This document shows, piece by piece, positions 19,038 through 28,141 of a DNA stretch of 64,000 nucleotides. The DNA comes from an uncultured Pelagibacteraceae bacterium. Its GTDB lineage: Bacteria; Pseudomonadota; Alphaproteobacteria; Pelagibacterales; Pelagibacteraceae. Made by a program: the position numbers and the translations under genes. Each line of letters starts with the position of its first letter. The first letter of the stretch is position 1. The stretch covers positions 1-64,000 of the forward strand of contig CACHIS010000001.1 in the NCBI GenBank assembly GCA_902579925.1, given 5' to 3'. The notes beneath the pieces are model-generated. The model had not been told where the DNA came from and did no database searches. It saw only the letters and a list, made by a program, of their open reading frames with translations.

Positions 19038-19919
19038 ATGGTCAAAAAAATTAAAATTGGAATTATTCAAAGTAAAACCTCAGGTAACATTAAAGAAAAT
19101 TTAATTTTAGCAATTAAAAATATAAAAAAAGCTGCATCAAAAAAAGCTAAAATAATTTGTTTGCCAGAACTATTTTTATCAAATTATTTTTGTCAAACAG
19201 AAAACCACTCAAATTTTAGACTAGCTGAAAAGATACCAGGAAAAACAACAAAAATATTTTGTGATTTAGCAAAAGAATTAAAAATAGTTTTAATTATTTC
19301 TTTATTTGAAAAAAAAACACATGGCTTTTACCATAATACGAGTATCGTAATAAATGATATTGGTAAAATATTGTCGAAATATAGAAAAATGCATATTCCT
19401 GATGATCCTGGATATTATGAAAAATTTTATTTTACTCCTGGAGATTTAGGATTTAAATCTGTTAAAACAAAGTTTGGTAAAATTGGACCTTTAATATGTT
19501 GGGATCAATGGTTTCCTGAAGCTGCAAGGCTAACTGCTTTGAAAGGTGCGCAAATAATTTTTTATCCAACAGCTATTGGATGGCACCCAAAAGAAAAAAG
19601 GAAATTCGGTAAATCTCAATTAGATTCATGGATTACTATGCAAAAATCTCATGCTATCGCAAATGGAATTTATGTGGTTGCTATAAACAGAGTAGGAACA
19701 GAAAAGAAGGGTAAAAAGAAAATAGAATTCTGGGGAAATTCCATGATAATTGATCCAAATGGCCAAATAATTGGAAAACTAAGTAATAATAAAGAGCAAA
19801 TTTTAATTCGGGAAGTTGATTACAAAAAAATAGATAAAGTTAGACAACATTGGCCTTTTTTACGTGATCGAAGAATTGATTTTTATAAAGGTATATTAAA
19901 GAATCCTGAAGATGAGTGA
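19038..19919 (+). CDS. aguB: N-carbamoylputrescine amidase
   Basis: Nitrilase-superfamily enzyme converting N-carbamoylputrescine to putrescine, CO2 and ammonia. The Glu-Lys-Cys triad is visible: Glu44 in CLPELF, Lys117 in KYRKMHIPDDPGYYEK, and Cys154 in LICWDQWFPEAARL; the DDPGYYEKFYFTPGD and CWDQWFPE blocks are specific to the AguB subgroup. 293 residues is typical. It overlaps aguA by 8 bases and acts on that enzyme's product, which strongly supports the call. Confidence 0.94.
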   Translation: MVKKIKIGIIQSKTSGNIKENLILAIKNIKKAASKKAKIICLPELFLSNYFCQTENHSNFRLAEKIPGKTTKIFCDLAKELKIVLIISLFEKKTHGFYHNTSIVINDIGKILSKYRKMHIPDDPGYYEKFYFTPGDLGFKSVKTKFGKIGPLICWDQWFPEAARLTALKGAQIIFYPTAIGWHPKEKRKFGKSQLDSWITMQKSHAIANGIYVVAINRVGTEKKGKKKIEFWGNSMIIDPNGQIIGKLSNNKEQILIREVDYKKIDKVRQHWPFLRDRRIDFYKGILKNPEDE

Positions 19920-20964
19920 AAAACTTAGTGGATTTAGAATGCCTGGTGAATGGGAGAAACAAAAATCTGTCTGGATTGCGTGGCCATATAACAAAAAAGA
20001 TTGGCCTGGTTTATATAAATTCATTCCTGAAGTAATTTTAGAAATTATATATAAAATATCAAATCATCAAAAGGTTAATTTGATTATTAACAATAAAATC
20101 GAAAGCATCAAAAGAATCTTCAAATCAAGCAAAATTAAGAATGTTAGTTTCCATAAGATAAAAACTGATAGAATATGGTTGAGAGACTCAGGTCCAATTT
20201 TTTTAATTAACAAAAAGTATAAAAAAAAAATTATATTAAACTTCGTATTTAATGGCTGGGCAAAATATAAAAATTATAAAAATGACAATAAAATTAATGA
20301 TAAATTAAGTAAAATCATCAAATTAAAAAAAATTAATCCAGCTCTTAAAAAAAACGGGAAATCAAGAAAAGTAACAATGGAAGGTGGGGCTTTTGATGTA
20401 AATGGTGCGGGAACAATTTTATTAACAGAAGAATGTTTATTAAGCAAAATTCAAGAGAGAAATAAAAAGTTTAATAAGAAAGACTATGAGAGAATATTTA
20501 ATAAATATTTAAATATAAAAAATTTTATATGGTTAAAAAAAGGAATTATTGGTGACGATACACATGGCCATATTGATGATATTTCCAGATTTGTATCAAG
20601 AAATACAATTATGACTGCAATCGAAAAAAATAAAAACGACAAAAATTATAAAAATCTTAATGAAAATTTAAAGATATTAAAAAAATCTAGAGATGAAAGG
20701 GGTAAAAAATTTAAAATCATAAAAGTACCTATGCCCTCACCAATATTTATAGATAAAACAAGAGTTCCAGCTAGTTATATGAACTTTTATATTTGTAATA
20801 AAAAAGTTTTGCTTCCCATCTTTAAGGTAAAAGAGGATAATATGGCCATTAAAATTTTCAAAAATTATTTTAAAAATAGAAAAGTCGAAACAATTGACTG
20901 CAGTAAATTAATATGGGGTTTTGGCGCAATACATTGCATGACACAACAAGAGCCCATTATTTAG
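19912..20964 (+). CDS. aguA: Agmatine deiminase
   Basis: Guanidino-modifying enzyme hydrolysing agmatine to N-carbamoylputrescine and ammonia. The N-terminal RMPGEWEKQKSVWIAWPY, the IWLRDSGPIF and MEGGAFDVNG segments, GDDTHGHIDDISRFV, and the C-terminal cysteine Cys342 in GFGAIHCMTQQEP reproduce the family active site. 350 residues, slightly short of the usual 360-370 because loops are trimmed. It is the last gene of the polyamine operon and ends next to a convergent transporter gene with no spacer. Confidence 0.95.
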   Translation: MSEKLSGFRMPGEWEKQKSVWIAWPYNKKDWPGLYKFIPEVILEIIYKISNHQKVNLIINNKIESIKRIFKSSKIKNVSFHKIKTDRIWLRDSGPIFLINKKYKKKIILNFVFNGWAKYKNYKNDNKINDKLSKIIKLKKINPALKKNGKSRKVTMEGGAFDVNGAGTILLTEECLLSKIQERNKKFNKKDYERIFNKYLNIKNFIWLKKGIIGDDTHGHIDDISRFVSRNTIMTAIEKNKNDKNYKNLNENLKILKKSRDERGKKFKIIKVPMPSPIFIDKTRVPASYMNFYICNKKVLLPIFKVKEDNMAIKIFKNYFKNRKVETIDCSKLIWGFGAIHCMTQQEPII

Positions 20965-21513
20965 TCAGGCCGCTTTTAAAGTACCTAGCAATAACCTAAA
21001 AGGTATCAACATTACTAAGGCAACAAAAATTTTAACTGCCAGGTCACCTAGAGATAACGTTACCCATGGTATTCCCGTTCCATAAAAAGATATGGAAAAA
21101 AATATAAAAGTATCAACGGTAGATCCAATCAAAGAGGATATTAGAGGAGCAACGAACCATTTTTTTTGTCTTAATTGATCAAATATTTGAACATCTAAAA
21201 GTTGAGCAATAATAAATGCTGTTCCTGATCCGATTGCTATTCGTATGGAGATTAGATCGGTGAAATTAGTAGAAAATATTAATGTAAATAAAATTCCTAT
21301 CGAAAAACCAATGAAGACAATTTTTCTAGCGATCAACTTTCCAAAAGATCTATTAGCTAAATCGGTTATTAAAAATGCGATCGGGTAACTAAAAGCTCCG
21401 TATGTTAATATTTCTTCTAGTCCATAATATTTAATAGGAAATTGAACCAAATAATTAGAAATTAGTACAACAAGCCCCATTAAAAATGAAAGTGTCAAAA
21501 ATGTTTTATTCAT
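20965..21513 (-). CDS. yhhQ: VUT-family queuosine precursor transporter (YhhQ-like)
   Basis: Membrane protein of about six helices and 182 residues, matching the vitamin-uptake-like YhhQ family, which in E. coli imports 7-cyano-7-deazaguanine for queuosine in tRNA. Diagnostic stretches are GAFSYPIAFLITDLANRSFG and LRQKKWFVAPLISSLIGSTVDTF. Its start overlaps the rpmB stop by one base, linking a tRNA-modification nutrient to a ribosomal protein gene. It implies salvage of a pre-queuosine compound, but substrate is by family only. Confidence 0.85.
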   Translation of the reverse strand: MNKTFLTLSFLMGLVVLISNYLVQFPIKYYGLEEILTYGAFSYPIAFLITDLANRSFGKLIARKIVFIGFSIGILFTLIFSTNFTDLISIRIAIGSGTAFIIAQLLDVQIFDQLRQKKWFVAPLISSLIGSTVDTFIFFSISFYGTGIPWVTLSLGDLAVKIFVALVMLIPFRLLLGTLKAA

Positions 21514-21827
21514 TATGCAGTTTTAGATTGAATAGGTTTTTTTTGAAATGGAGATTTAATTAATAAGCTTTTTTTTAGTTTTTTTAATCTAGGAGATAAA
21601 TTCTTATTTTTTACAGATTTTAGAAATTCATCAAAACTACCTTTTTTATCTACTGATCTAACCCCTGCATTACTCACTGTTAATTTCAAGCTTCTTTTTA
21701 AAAGTTCACTTGTAAATTTTACTTTTTTTAAATTAGGTAAGAATCTTCTTTTTGTCTTATTGTTAGCATGACTAACGTTATGACCTTTCATTGGATTTTT
21801 CCCAGTTAATTCACATTTTTTTGTCAT
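21513..21827 (-). CDS. rpmB: Large-subunit ribosomal protein bL28
   Basis: Component of the 50S subunit. The N-terminus [31 protein letters not shown] is read as CELTGK...G.NVSHAN.KTKRRF, the family signature. 104 residues is the longer proteobacterial form, with a lysine-rich tail. The 56-base gap before pyrD is short; the 56 bases upstream of its start presumably carry the promoter but no boxes are distinct. Confidence 0.96.
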   Translation of the reverse strand: MTKKCELTGKNPMKGHNVSHANNKTKRRFLPNLKKVKFTSELLKRSLKLTVSNAGVRSVDKKGSFDEFLKSVKNKNLSPRLKKLKKSLLIKSPFQKKPIQSKTA

Positions 21828-21883
21828 AATTTGTTCGACTATATAAAGTGAGATATTGATGGCGTCAAGTTTAATAGATTATT

Positions 21884-22930
21884 CTAATCCTTTTTTCCTA
21901 CTATTTCATTAAAGTTTTTTACACCGTCTTTTAATAATATTTCCTTCAGCTCTTTTTTAATTAGACCAACAATATTTGGACCTCTAAAAACCATGCCTGT
22001 ATAAAGTTGTAAATAATCAGCTCCTGCTAAAAATTTTTGATAAGCAGATCTGCCAGAGTCCACACCACCTACACCTATAATTTTGATTCTACCTTTTAAA
22101 ACTTTATAAAATTTTCTGATAAGCTCTGAAGACTTTAACTCAATAGGTTTCCCGGATAATCCTCCTTTTTGATGGCTTTGAGTATTTTGTAAATTTTCTC
22201 TTGTTGTATCAGATGTGTTAGAAATAATAGCAGCTTCTATCTCGTTATCTAAAAGCACTTCAGAAATTTTCATAATTTCTTTATCATTAATATCTGGTGA
22301 TACTTTTACCGCTATAGGTGTTTTAGAGTTAAGATCTTTCTTCTCTTTTTCTATTAGTTTTAAAAGATCATCTAATTTTTTTTGATCATGAAAATTTCTT
22401 AAATCTTCGGTGTTTGGTGAGGAAATATTAACAGTAATATAATCAGAGACCCCATTAAATATTTTTAAACACTTTATATAATCATTTTTTCTATCTTCTG
22501 AGTCTTTATTAGGTCCAATATTTATTCCAAGTAATCCGGTTGGATTATTTCTTTTAATTCGATCTACAATATTTCTAGAACCTAGGTTATTAAAACCAAG
22601 TCTATTTATCAGGGCCTCATCTTCTACTAGTCTAAAAACTCTAGGTTTTGGATTTCCGTATTGTTCTAATGGTGTAACAGTTCCTACTTCGACGAAACCA
22701 AACCCTAAATTGAACAATGAATTATATACCTCGGCATTCTTATCAAATCCTGCTGCCATACCAATTGGATTTTCTATATCTTTGTTAAATAATTTTGTCT
22801 TAAAAAGAGGGTTATTTTTTTCGTCATCTAAAATATTTGGAATAAAATTAAATTTTAGTGACTTTATCGCTAAACTATGAGCCGTCTCAGGATCTAATTT
22901 AAAAATTAAAGATCTTAAATTTGAAAACAT
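21884..22930 (-). CDS. pyrD: Dihydroorotate dehydrogenase (quinone), class 2
   Basis: Oxidises dihydroorotate to orotate and passes electrons to the quinone pool, the fourth step of pyrimidine synthesis. The class 2 form is shown by the N-terminal membrane-association segment LDPETAHSLAIKSLKF, the FMN motifs NPIGMAAGFDKNAEV and VEVGTVTP, the catalytic serine loop NISSPNTEDLR, and IGVGGVDSGRSAYQKFLAGAD near the end. 348 residues is standard. Its start overlaps the lysK stop by one base, so the two are translated as a pair. Confidence 0.96.
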   Translation of the reverse strand: MFSNLRSLIFKLDPETAHSLAIKSLKFNFIPNILDDEKNNPLFKTKLFNKDIENPIGMAAGFDKNAEVYNSLFNLGFGFVEVGTVTPLEQYGNPKPRVFRLVEDEALINRLGFNNLGSRNIVDRIKRNNPTGLLGINIGPNKDSEDRKNDYIKCLKIFNGVSDYITVNISSPNTEDLRNFHDQKKLDDLLKLIEKEKKDLNSKTPIAVKVSPDINDKEIMKISEVLLDNEIEAAIISNTSDTTRENLQNTQSHQKGGLSGKPIELKSSELIRKFYKVLKGRIKIIGVGGVDSGRSAYQKFLAGADYLQLYTGMVFRGPNIVGLIKKELKEILLKDGVKNFNEIVGKKD

Positions 22931-24492
22931 TATTTAATTTTATTTAATATAAGATCTTTTGTTTCTTTCACACCAAAAAAACTTATAAAAAAACCCATCC
23001 TTGGTCCATTTTCGTCTCCAAAAACTACCTCGTAAATTAATTTAAACCAATCTCGAAGATTCTCGGTGTATCCATTTTCTTTGCCAGTCGAATATATCAT
23101 TGTTTGAATGTCTTCTGGTTTCATTTTGTCGTCACATTTATCTAAAGTTTTTACCAGAGCTTCTAAAGCTTTTTTTTCCTCACCATTAGGTTTTTTATAT
23201 TTTTTTTTCAATTTTATTACGTCATTAAAATACTTTATTGCGTAGCCTACTAAATTATCAAAGATAGGATTATCTTTTTCCGAAATGTCTTTTTTATATT
23301 TTTTAACAAATTTCCAAAGAAGTTCTTTGCTGTCAGCATTACTTGTTTCGACTAAGTTTAATAACATTGAAAATGACATAATCATATTTTCTTTAGGTAC
23401 CGAACTATTATGAACATGCCATACAGGATTCATAAGAAGATGCAACTCATTTTGATTTTTTGCTTTCTCAATCAGATCCAAATAATCATCAACAGTTTTT
23501 GAAACTATTTCTTTGTGAAGTTTTTTTGCTCTTTTTGGATTTTGATACATATAAAGAGACAAACTTTCAGGAGAAGCATACTCTAGCCATTGATCAATAG
23601 TGATGCCGTTTCCCTTTGATTTTGAAATCTTCTCTCCTTTTTCATCCAAAAATAGTTCATATGCAAACCCTGACGGATTTGTTTTCCCAATCAATTTGAT
23701 AATTTTTGTTGAAAGTATTGCGCTCTCTATAAGATCCTTTCCATACATTTCAAAATCAACATCTAGTGCATACCATCTCATAGCCCAATCAACTTTCCAC
23801 TGTAATTTACAATTTCCGTCATAAATGCTTGTTTCCAAATCTTTTCCATTATTATCAAAAAGAATAATAGATTTTTCTTTATTAATATTTTTTACAGGTA
23901 TTTCTAGAACATGACCTGTATCTGGACAAATTGGAAGAAATGGGCTGTAAGTTTTTTGTCTCTCTTTTCCTAGTGTAGGAAGTATTATATTCATTATACC
24001 ATCATAATTTTCTAAAATAACTTGAAGAGAAGTGTTAAAGAAACCTGATTTATAAAGTGATGTTGAACTTTTAAAATTATACTTAAATTTAAAATTGTTT
24101 AGAAATTTCTTTAACATTTCATTGTTATGCTCACCGAAACTATTAAATTTTTGAAAGGGATCAGGCACATTAGTAAGCGGTTTGTGTAAATTTTTTTCTA
24201 ATAATTCTTTTTGTGGAACGTTGTCAGGTACTTTTCTAAGACCGTCCATATCATCTGAAAAAGTAATGATTTCGGTTGGTAAATCAGTCAAATGTTTTAA
24301 GGCATTTACAATCATCGAAGTTCTTGCAACTTCTCCAAAAGTTCCTATGTGTGGAAGGCCGCTAGGACCATAACCTGTTTGGAGAATTATTTTGCCTTTT
24401 TTTTCTATAAAAGATTTTCTTTCCCGAAGCATTTTTTTTGCTTCAACAAAAGGCCATGCACTTGTTTTATCAAAATTCTCTTTTTTAATCAT
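22930..24492 (-). CDS. lysK: Lysyl-tRNA synthetase, class I
   Basis: Charges tRNA-Lys. It is the archaeal-type class I enzyme that most alphaproteobacteria carry instead of class II LysS: an ATP site GPSGLPHIGTFGEV (HIGH-like) near residue 45 and a KISKSKGNGI (KMSKS-like) loop, with the characteristic CPDTGHVLEIP and NYDGIMNIILPTLG segments between. 520 residues fits. It is divergent from trkH across 88 bases. Confidence 0.95.
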   Translation of the reverse strand: MIKKENFDKTSAWPFVEAKKMLRERKSFIEKKGKIILQTGYGPSGLPHIGTFGEVARTSMIVNALKHLTDLPTEIITFSDDMDGLRKVPDNVPQKELLEKNLHKPLTNVPDPFQKFNSFGEHNNEMLKKFLNNFKFKYNFKSSTSLYKSGFFNTSLQVILENYDGIMNIILPTLGKERQKTYSPFLPICPDTGHVLEIPVKNINKEKSIILFDNNGKDLETSIYDGNCKLQWKVDWAMRWYALDVDFEMYGKDLIESAILSTKIIKLIGKTNPSGFAYELFLDEKGEKISKSKGNGITIDQWLEYASPESLSLYMYQNPKRAKKLHKEIVSKTVDDYLDLIEKAKNQNELHLLMNPVWHVHNSSVPKENMIMSFSMLLNLVETSNADSKELLWKFVKKYKKDISEKDNPIFDNLVGYAIKYFNDVIKLKKKYKKPNGEEKKALEALVKTLDKCDDKMKPEDIQTMIYSTGKENGYTENLRDWFKLIYEVVFGDENGPRMGFFISFFGVKETKDLILNKIK

Positions 24493-24580
24493 GATTAATT
24501 CAAATAAAATCTTAAATTAACGATTTAGCTTATTCTTATAGAGTTGAAATTTATTTACCATAAAATAATGTTCTATCAAA

Positions 24581-26020
24581 ATGTCTAATTATAAAACTGT
24601 TTTTTTTACTCTTGGAATTCTTCAAATAATTCTAGGAATTTTTATGTTGATACCAATACTTGTTCAATTTTTTTTTAAAGAAATTGACTCTTCTTTTTTT
24701 GGCGCCTCAATTATTACAATTATTTTTGGTACGTTATTTTTTTTATCTAATCTTGATCATGATAAGAAGTTAAATTTACAGCAAGCTTTTTTGTTAACTG
24801 CGTTATCTTGGCTAAGTATTGCAATTTTTGGCTCACTTCCTCTAATATTTTCTGAAGTCAATTTTTCTTTCACCAATGCATTTTTTGAGAGTATGTCAGG
24901 TATTACAACAACTGGTTCAACAATCATTCCAAATTTAGAGGAGATGCCTAAAGCAATTTTGCTTTGGAGAGCAATTCTTCAATGGTTGGGTGGTATTGGA
25001 ATAATTGTTATGGCGATCACTTTGATGCCAATAATGAATGTTGGTGGCATGCAATTATTCAAAATTTCTAACAACGACTCATCTGAAAAAATTCTTCCTA
25101 AATCGAAAGAAATTGCGTTGAGATTAATTTATATTTATTCAGGTCTCACTACACTATGTGCAATATCATATAAGATTCTTGGAATGAATACTTTTGATAG
25201 TATAACCCATTCTATGACAACAATAGCAACTGGGGGGTTTTCAAACTATAACGAGTCCATTGGTTTCTTTAACAGTTTTCCAATAGAAATTTCAGCAATG
25301 ATTTTTATTATAATGGGAAGTTTGCCTTTTATCGCTTACATCAAATTCTTAAACGGTAACAAAAGAATTTTTTTTTCAGATATTCAAATTAGAACTTTTT
25401 TAAAAATAATTTTTATAAGTATTCTTATCTTATCAATTTATTTGTTTTTAGATAAATCATCAGAGCTAAACCTTAGATCAGTTTTATTTAATGTAATATC
25501 AATTTTAACAGGAACTGGATATGTAAATGCACAATTTGATAACTGGGGTGGATTTCCTCTAATAATATTTATAGGTTTAATGTTTATCGGTGGATGTGCT
25601 GGCTCAACAACCTGCGGTATAAAAATATTTAGATTTCAAATACTTTATTCATTTGTTTTGAATCAACTAAAAAAAATTATTTATCCTAAAGGAATTTTCG
25701 TTCTAAAATATAACCAAAGTCCTGTTGATGATAAATTTACCGCATCAATTATCTCTTTCATTTACATGTACCTGGTAATTTTTTTTGTAATTACAGCATT
25801 ATTATCTTTGACAGGTCTTGACTTTATTACTTCAATTTCTGGTGCTGCAACCTCTATTTCAAATGTAGGACCTGGCCTAGGTTCAACTATTGGGCCAAAC
25901 GGAAATTTTTCATCGTTACCTGATATCTCTAAGTGGATTTTAAGTTTTGGTATGATTTTGGGTAGATTGGAATTATTTGCAATCCTTGTATTATTTTTAC
26001 CATCTTTTTGGAGGAATTAA
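24581..26020 (+). CDS. trkH: Trk-type potassium uptake membrane subunit
   Basis: K+ channel-like subunit of the Trk transporter. Four pore-loop repeats are visible with filter-like segments ESMSGITTTGSTII, TTIATGGFSNYN, SILTGTGYVNAQF and SISNVGPGLGSTIG, spread over 479 residues with about ten membrane helices; RAILQWLGGIGIIVMA is also typical. The cytosolic regulator TrkA is not in the window. The tail of the gene contains the ribosome binding site of the next gene. Confidence 0.94.
   Translation: MSNYKTVFFTLGILQIILGIFMLIPILVQFFFKEIDSSFFGASIITIIFGTLFFLSNLDHDKKLNLQQAFLLTALSWLSIAIFGSLPLIFSEVNFSFTNAFFESMSGITTTGSTIIPNLEEMPKAILLWRAILQWLGGIGIIVMAITLMPIMNVGGMQLFKISNNDSSEKILPKSKEIALRLIYIYSGLTTLCAISYKILGMNTFDSITHSMTTIATGGFSNYNESIGFFNSFPIEISAMIFIIMGSLPFIAYIKFLNGNKRIFFSDIQIRTFLKIIFISILILSIYLFLDKSSELNLRSVLFNVISILTGTGYVNAQFDNWGGFPLIIFIGLMFIGGCAGSTTCGIKIFRFQILYSFVLNQLKKIIYPKGIFVLKYNQSPVDDKFTASIISFIYMYLVIFFVITALLSLTGLDFITSISGAATSISNVGPGLGSTIGPNGNFSSLPDISKWILSFGMILGRLELFAILVLFLPSFWRN
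26010..26015 (+). promoter_or_regulatory. Ribosome binding site deciding the AmpG-like start
   Basis: GGAGGA lies inside the last codons of trkH, 7 bases before a TTG at 26023 and 2 bases past the TTG at 26008. This makes TTG 26023, just after the trkH stop, the more likely start. Confidence 0.6.
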
Positions 26021-26022
26021 AT

Positions 26023-27399
26023 TTGATAGAAATTAAAAAAAACTCTTTGTCTGAAATGTTCTCGGTTTATTTTGACAAAAGAATGCTCAAAATTTTATTG
26101 CTTGGTGCAATATCAGGTTTTCCATGGGTTTTGATTGGAAGTAGTCTAAGTTTATGGTTAAAAGAAGATGGATTAAGTAGATCGACTGTTGGATGGGCTG
26201 GATTAATTTTTGCAGTTTATGCATTTAATTATTTATGGGCACCTTTAATAGATAGAATACAGATATCATATTTAACAAAAAAAATAGGTCACAGAAGAGG
26301 ATGGATTGTTTTGATGCAAATTATCATCTTACTCTCTCTCGCTCTTTGGAGTTTACTCGATCCATCTGAAAATTTAGCTATAGTTGTTTCTGTAGGCTTA
26401 GTAATCGCTATAGCATCATCAACTCAAGATATAACAGTTGATGCTTTAAGAATTGAACAGATTGGTGAGAATGAGGGCAGATCCATGGCTGCTGGGGCTG
26501 CAATGGCGGTTGTCGGTTGGTGGACAGGGTACAAGTTAGGTGGAGTACTATCATTATTTGCAGCAGATATTCTGCAAAACATTGGTTTTGAAAATTATTG
26601 GCAACTTACTTTCTTAATTTTGGGAATTTTAGTAATTTTAATGAACATTGGCTTAATGTTCGTTGATGAGTCTGGAAATTTAGATAGACAAAATCAGCAA
26701 AAAGAAAATGATAAATTGATATCGTCTAAATTTAAAAATGAAAATATATTTACAAAATTGATAACATGGGTTGCTGGAACAATTGGCGGCCCAATCATTA
26801 GTTTTTTTAAAAAAAATGGCTTTTCAATTGCTCTAGGAATTTTAGGATTTGTTTTTTTATTTAAAGTGGGTGAGGCATTTCTTGGAAGGATGTCTATAAT
26901 TTTTTATAAAGAAATAGGTTTTAGTAAATCAGATATTGCTATTTACTCCAAAACGTTAGGTTGGGTCACTACTGTGACGTTTACTCTTTTAGGTGGGCTT
27001 TTTGTAATAAGATCCGGGGTTTTAAAAGCAATGTTTTTTGCTGGAGTAATGATGGCAAGCACAAACCTTCTGTTTAGTGTATTGGCCTGGAGCGATAAAT
27101 CAGAATTTTTATTTGCTATTGCAGTTATTTTTGATGATATAGCTGCTGCATTTGCAACAGTAGCTTTTGTCGCCTTTATATCCATGCTTGTAGATAGAGC
27201 CTATACGGCAACTCAATATGCACTTCTAGCATCAATAGGCACCGCTGGTAGAACAACTTTAGCTTCCTCCTCTGGCGCCCTTGTTGATTGGTTAAATGGT
27301 GATTGGGGAATATTTTTTATGTTAACTGCGTTAATGGTAATTCCGTCATTAATAATCCTATGGATTATGAAAAATAAACTACAACTTAGTGAAAAATAA
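26023..27399 (+). CDS. ampG: AmpG-like major facilitator transporter
   Basis: Probable 12-helix inner-membrane importer of the AmpG family, which brings muropeptides (GlcNAc-anhydroMurNAc peptides) into the cytoplasm. The N-terminal blocks GAISGFPWVLIGSSLSLWL, YAFNYLWAPLIDR, ASSTQDITVDALR and GGKLG-like WWTGYKLGG are typical, as is KVGEAFLGRM in the second half. I choose the TTG at 26023 because a clear GGAGGA precedes it at the right spacing. With AmgK/MurU and the NlpC/P60 enzyme it fits wall recycling; another solute is possible. Confidence 0.82.
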   Translation: MIEIKKNSLSEMFSVYFDKRMLKILLLGAISGFPWVLIGSSLSLWLKEDGLSRSTVGWAGLIFAVYAFNYLWAPLIDRIQISYLTKKIGHRRGWIVLMQIIILLSLALWSLLDPSENLAIVVSVGLVIAIASSTQDITVDALRIEQIGENEGRSMAAGAAMAVVGWWTGYKLGGVLSLFAADILQNIGFENYWQLTFLILGILVILMNIGLMFVDESGNLDRQNQQKENDKLISSKFKNENIFTKLITWVAGTIGGPIISFFKKNGFSIALGILGFVFLFKVGEAFLGRMSIIFYKEIGFSKSDIAIYSKTLGWVTTVTFTLLGGLFVIRSGVLKAMFFAGVMMASTNLLFSVLAWSDKSEFLFAIAVIFDDIAAAFATVAFVAFISMLVDRAYTATQYALLASIGTAGRTTLASSSGALVDWLNGDWGIFFMLTALMVIPSLIILWIMKNKLQLSEK

Positions 27400-28141
27400 T
27401 TTTTTAAATAAATCCGTAGCTAACGTTTACTTTAAACCGTCTCCCAATTCTGAGGTTGTTTCGCAAATTTTATATGGTGATAAATTTAAGATTCTATTGA
27501 AAAGAAAAAAATATATAAAAATAAAAACTCATTATGATAATTATATTGGATATATAAAAAAAGATAAGTTTTTAGAAAATTTTAAACCCTCACATAAAAT
27601 TTCAAAAGTTAAATCTAGAATTTTCTTTAAAAAAGGTAAAAAATTTTTGTCTTCAAACCATTATCTATATTATGGATCTGGTGTATGTGTAAGAAATGAA
27701 AATAAAAAGTATATAGAATTTGAAAAAAATAAATGGATCAAAAAAAATAATATCAAAAATATTGATCATTATGAAAAAAATTATATCAAAATATTCAAAT
27801 TCTTTTTAAACACAAAATACTTATGGGGTGGAAAAACCTGTGTTGGGATTGATTGTTCAGCATTAATTCAAATGTATTTTTATTACAACAGAACATTTTT
27901 TCCAAGAGATACAAAAGACCAAATAAGATTTTGTAAAAGAAAAAGAGGTAAAAATCGGCTTAAAGGAGATATCATATTTTGGAAAGGACATGTTGGTATA
28001 TGTCTAAATAAGTCAAGATTTATTCATGCTTATGGACCAAAAAAGAAGGTGGTAATAATGCCAACAGCACAAACAATTAAATTGATTGATAAAACAGCAA
28101 ATCTAAAAATAAAAAAAGTAAGTAATATTTGTATTATTTAA
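27389..28141 (+). CDS. SH3-domain NlpC/P60 cysteine peptidase
   Basis: Likely gamma-D-glutamyl-diamino acid endopeptidase acting on muropeptides. Two SH3b-like stretches (about residues 5-60 and 65-120) precede the NlpC/P60 domain (about 135-250), with catalytic Cys156 in VGIDCSALIQMYF, the histidine in KGHVGICL and the third polar position HAYGP. No signal peptide is seen, so it may work in the cytoplasm on imported muropeptides, as its 11-base overlap with the AmpG-like gene suggests. The start is GTG. 250 residues. Confidence 0.86.
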   Translation: MKNNFLNKSVANVYFKPSPNSEVVSQILYGDKFKILLKRKKYIKIKTHYDNYIGYIKKDKFLENFKPSHKISKVKSRIFFKKGKKFLSSNHYLYYGSGVCVRNENKKYIEFEKNKWIKKNNIKNIDHYEKNYIKIFKFFLNTKYLWGGKTCVGIDCSALIQMYFYYNRTFFPRDTKDQIRFCKRKRGKNRLKGDIIFWKGHVGICLNKSRFIHAYGPKKKVVIMPTAQTIKLIDKTANLKIKKVSNICII

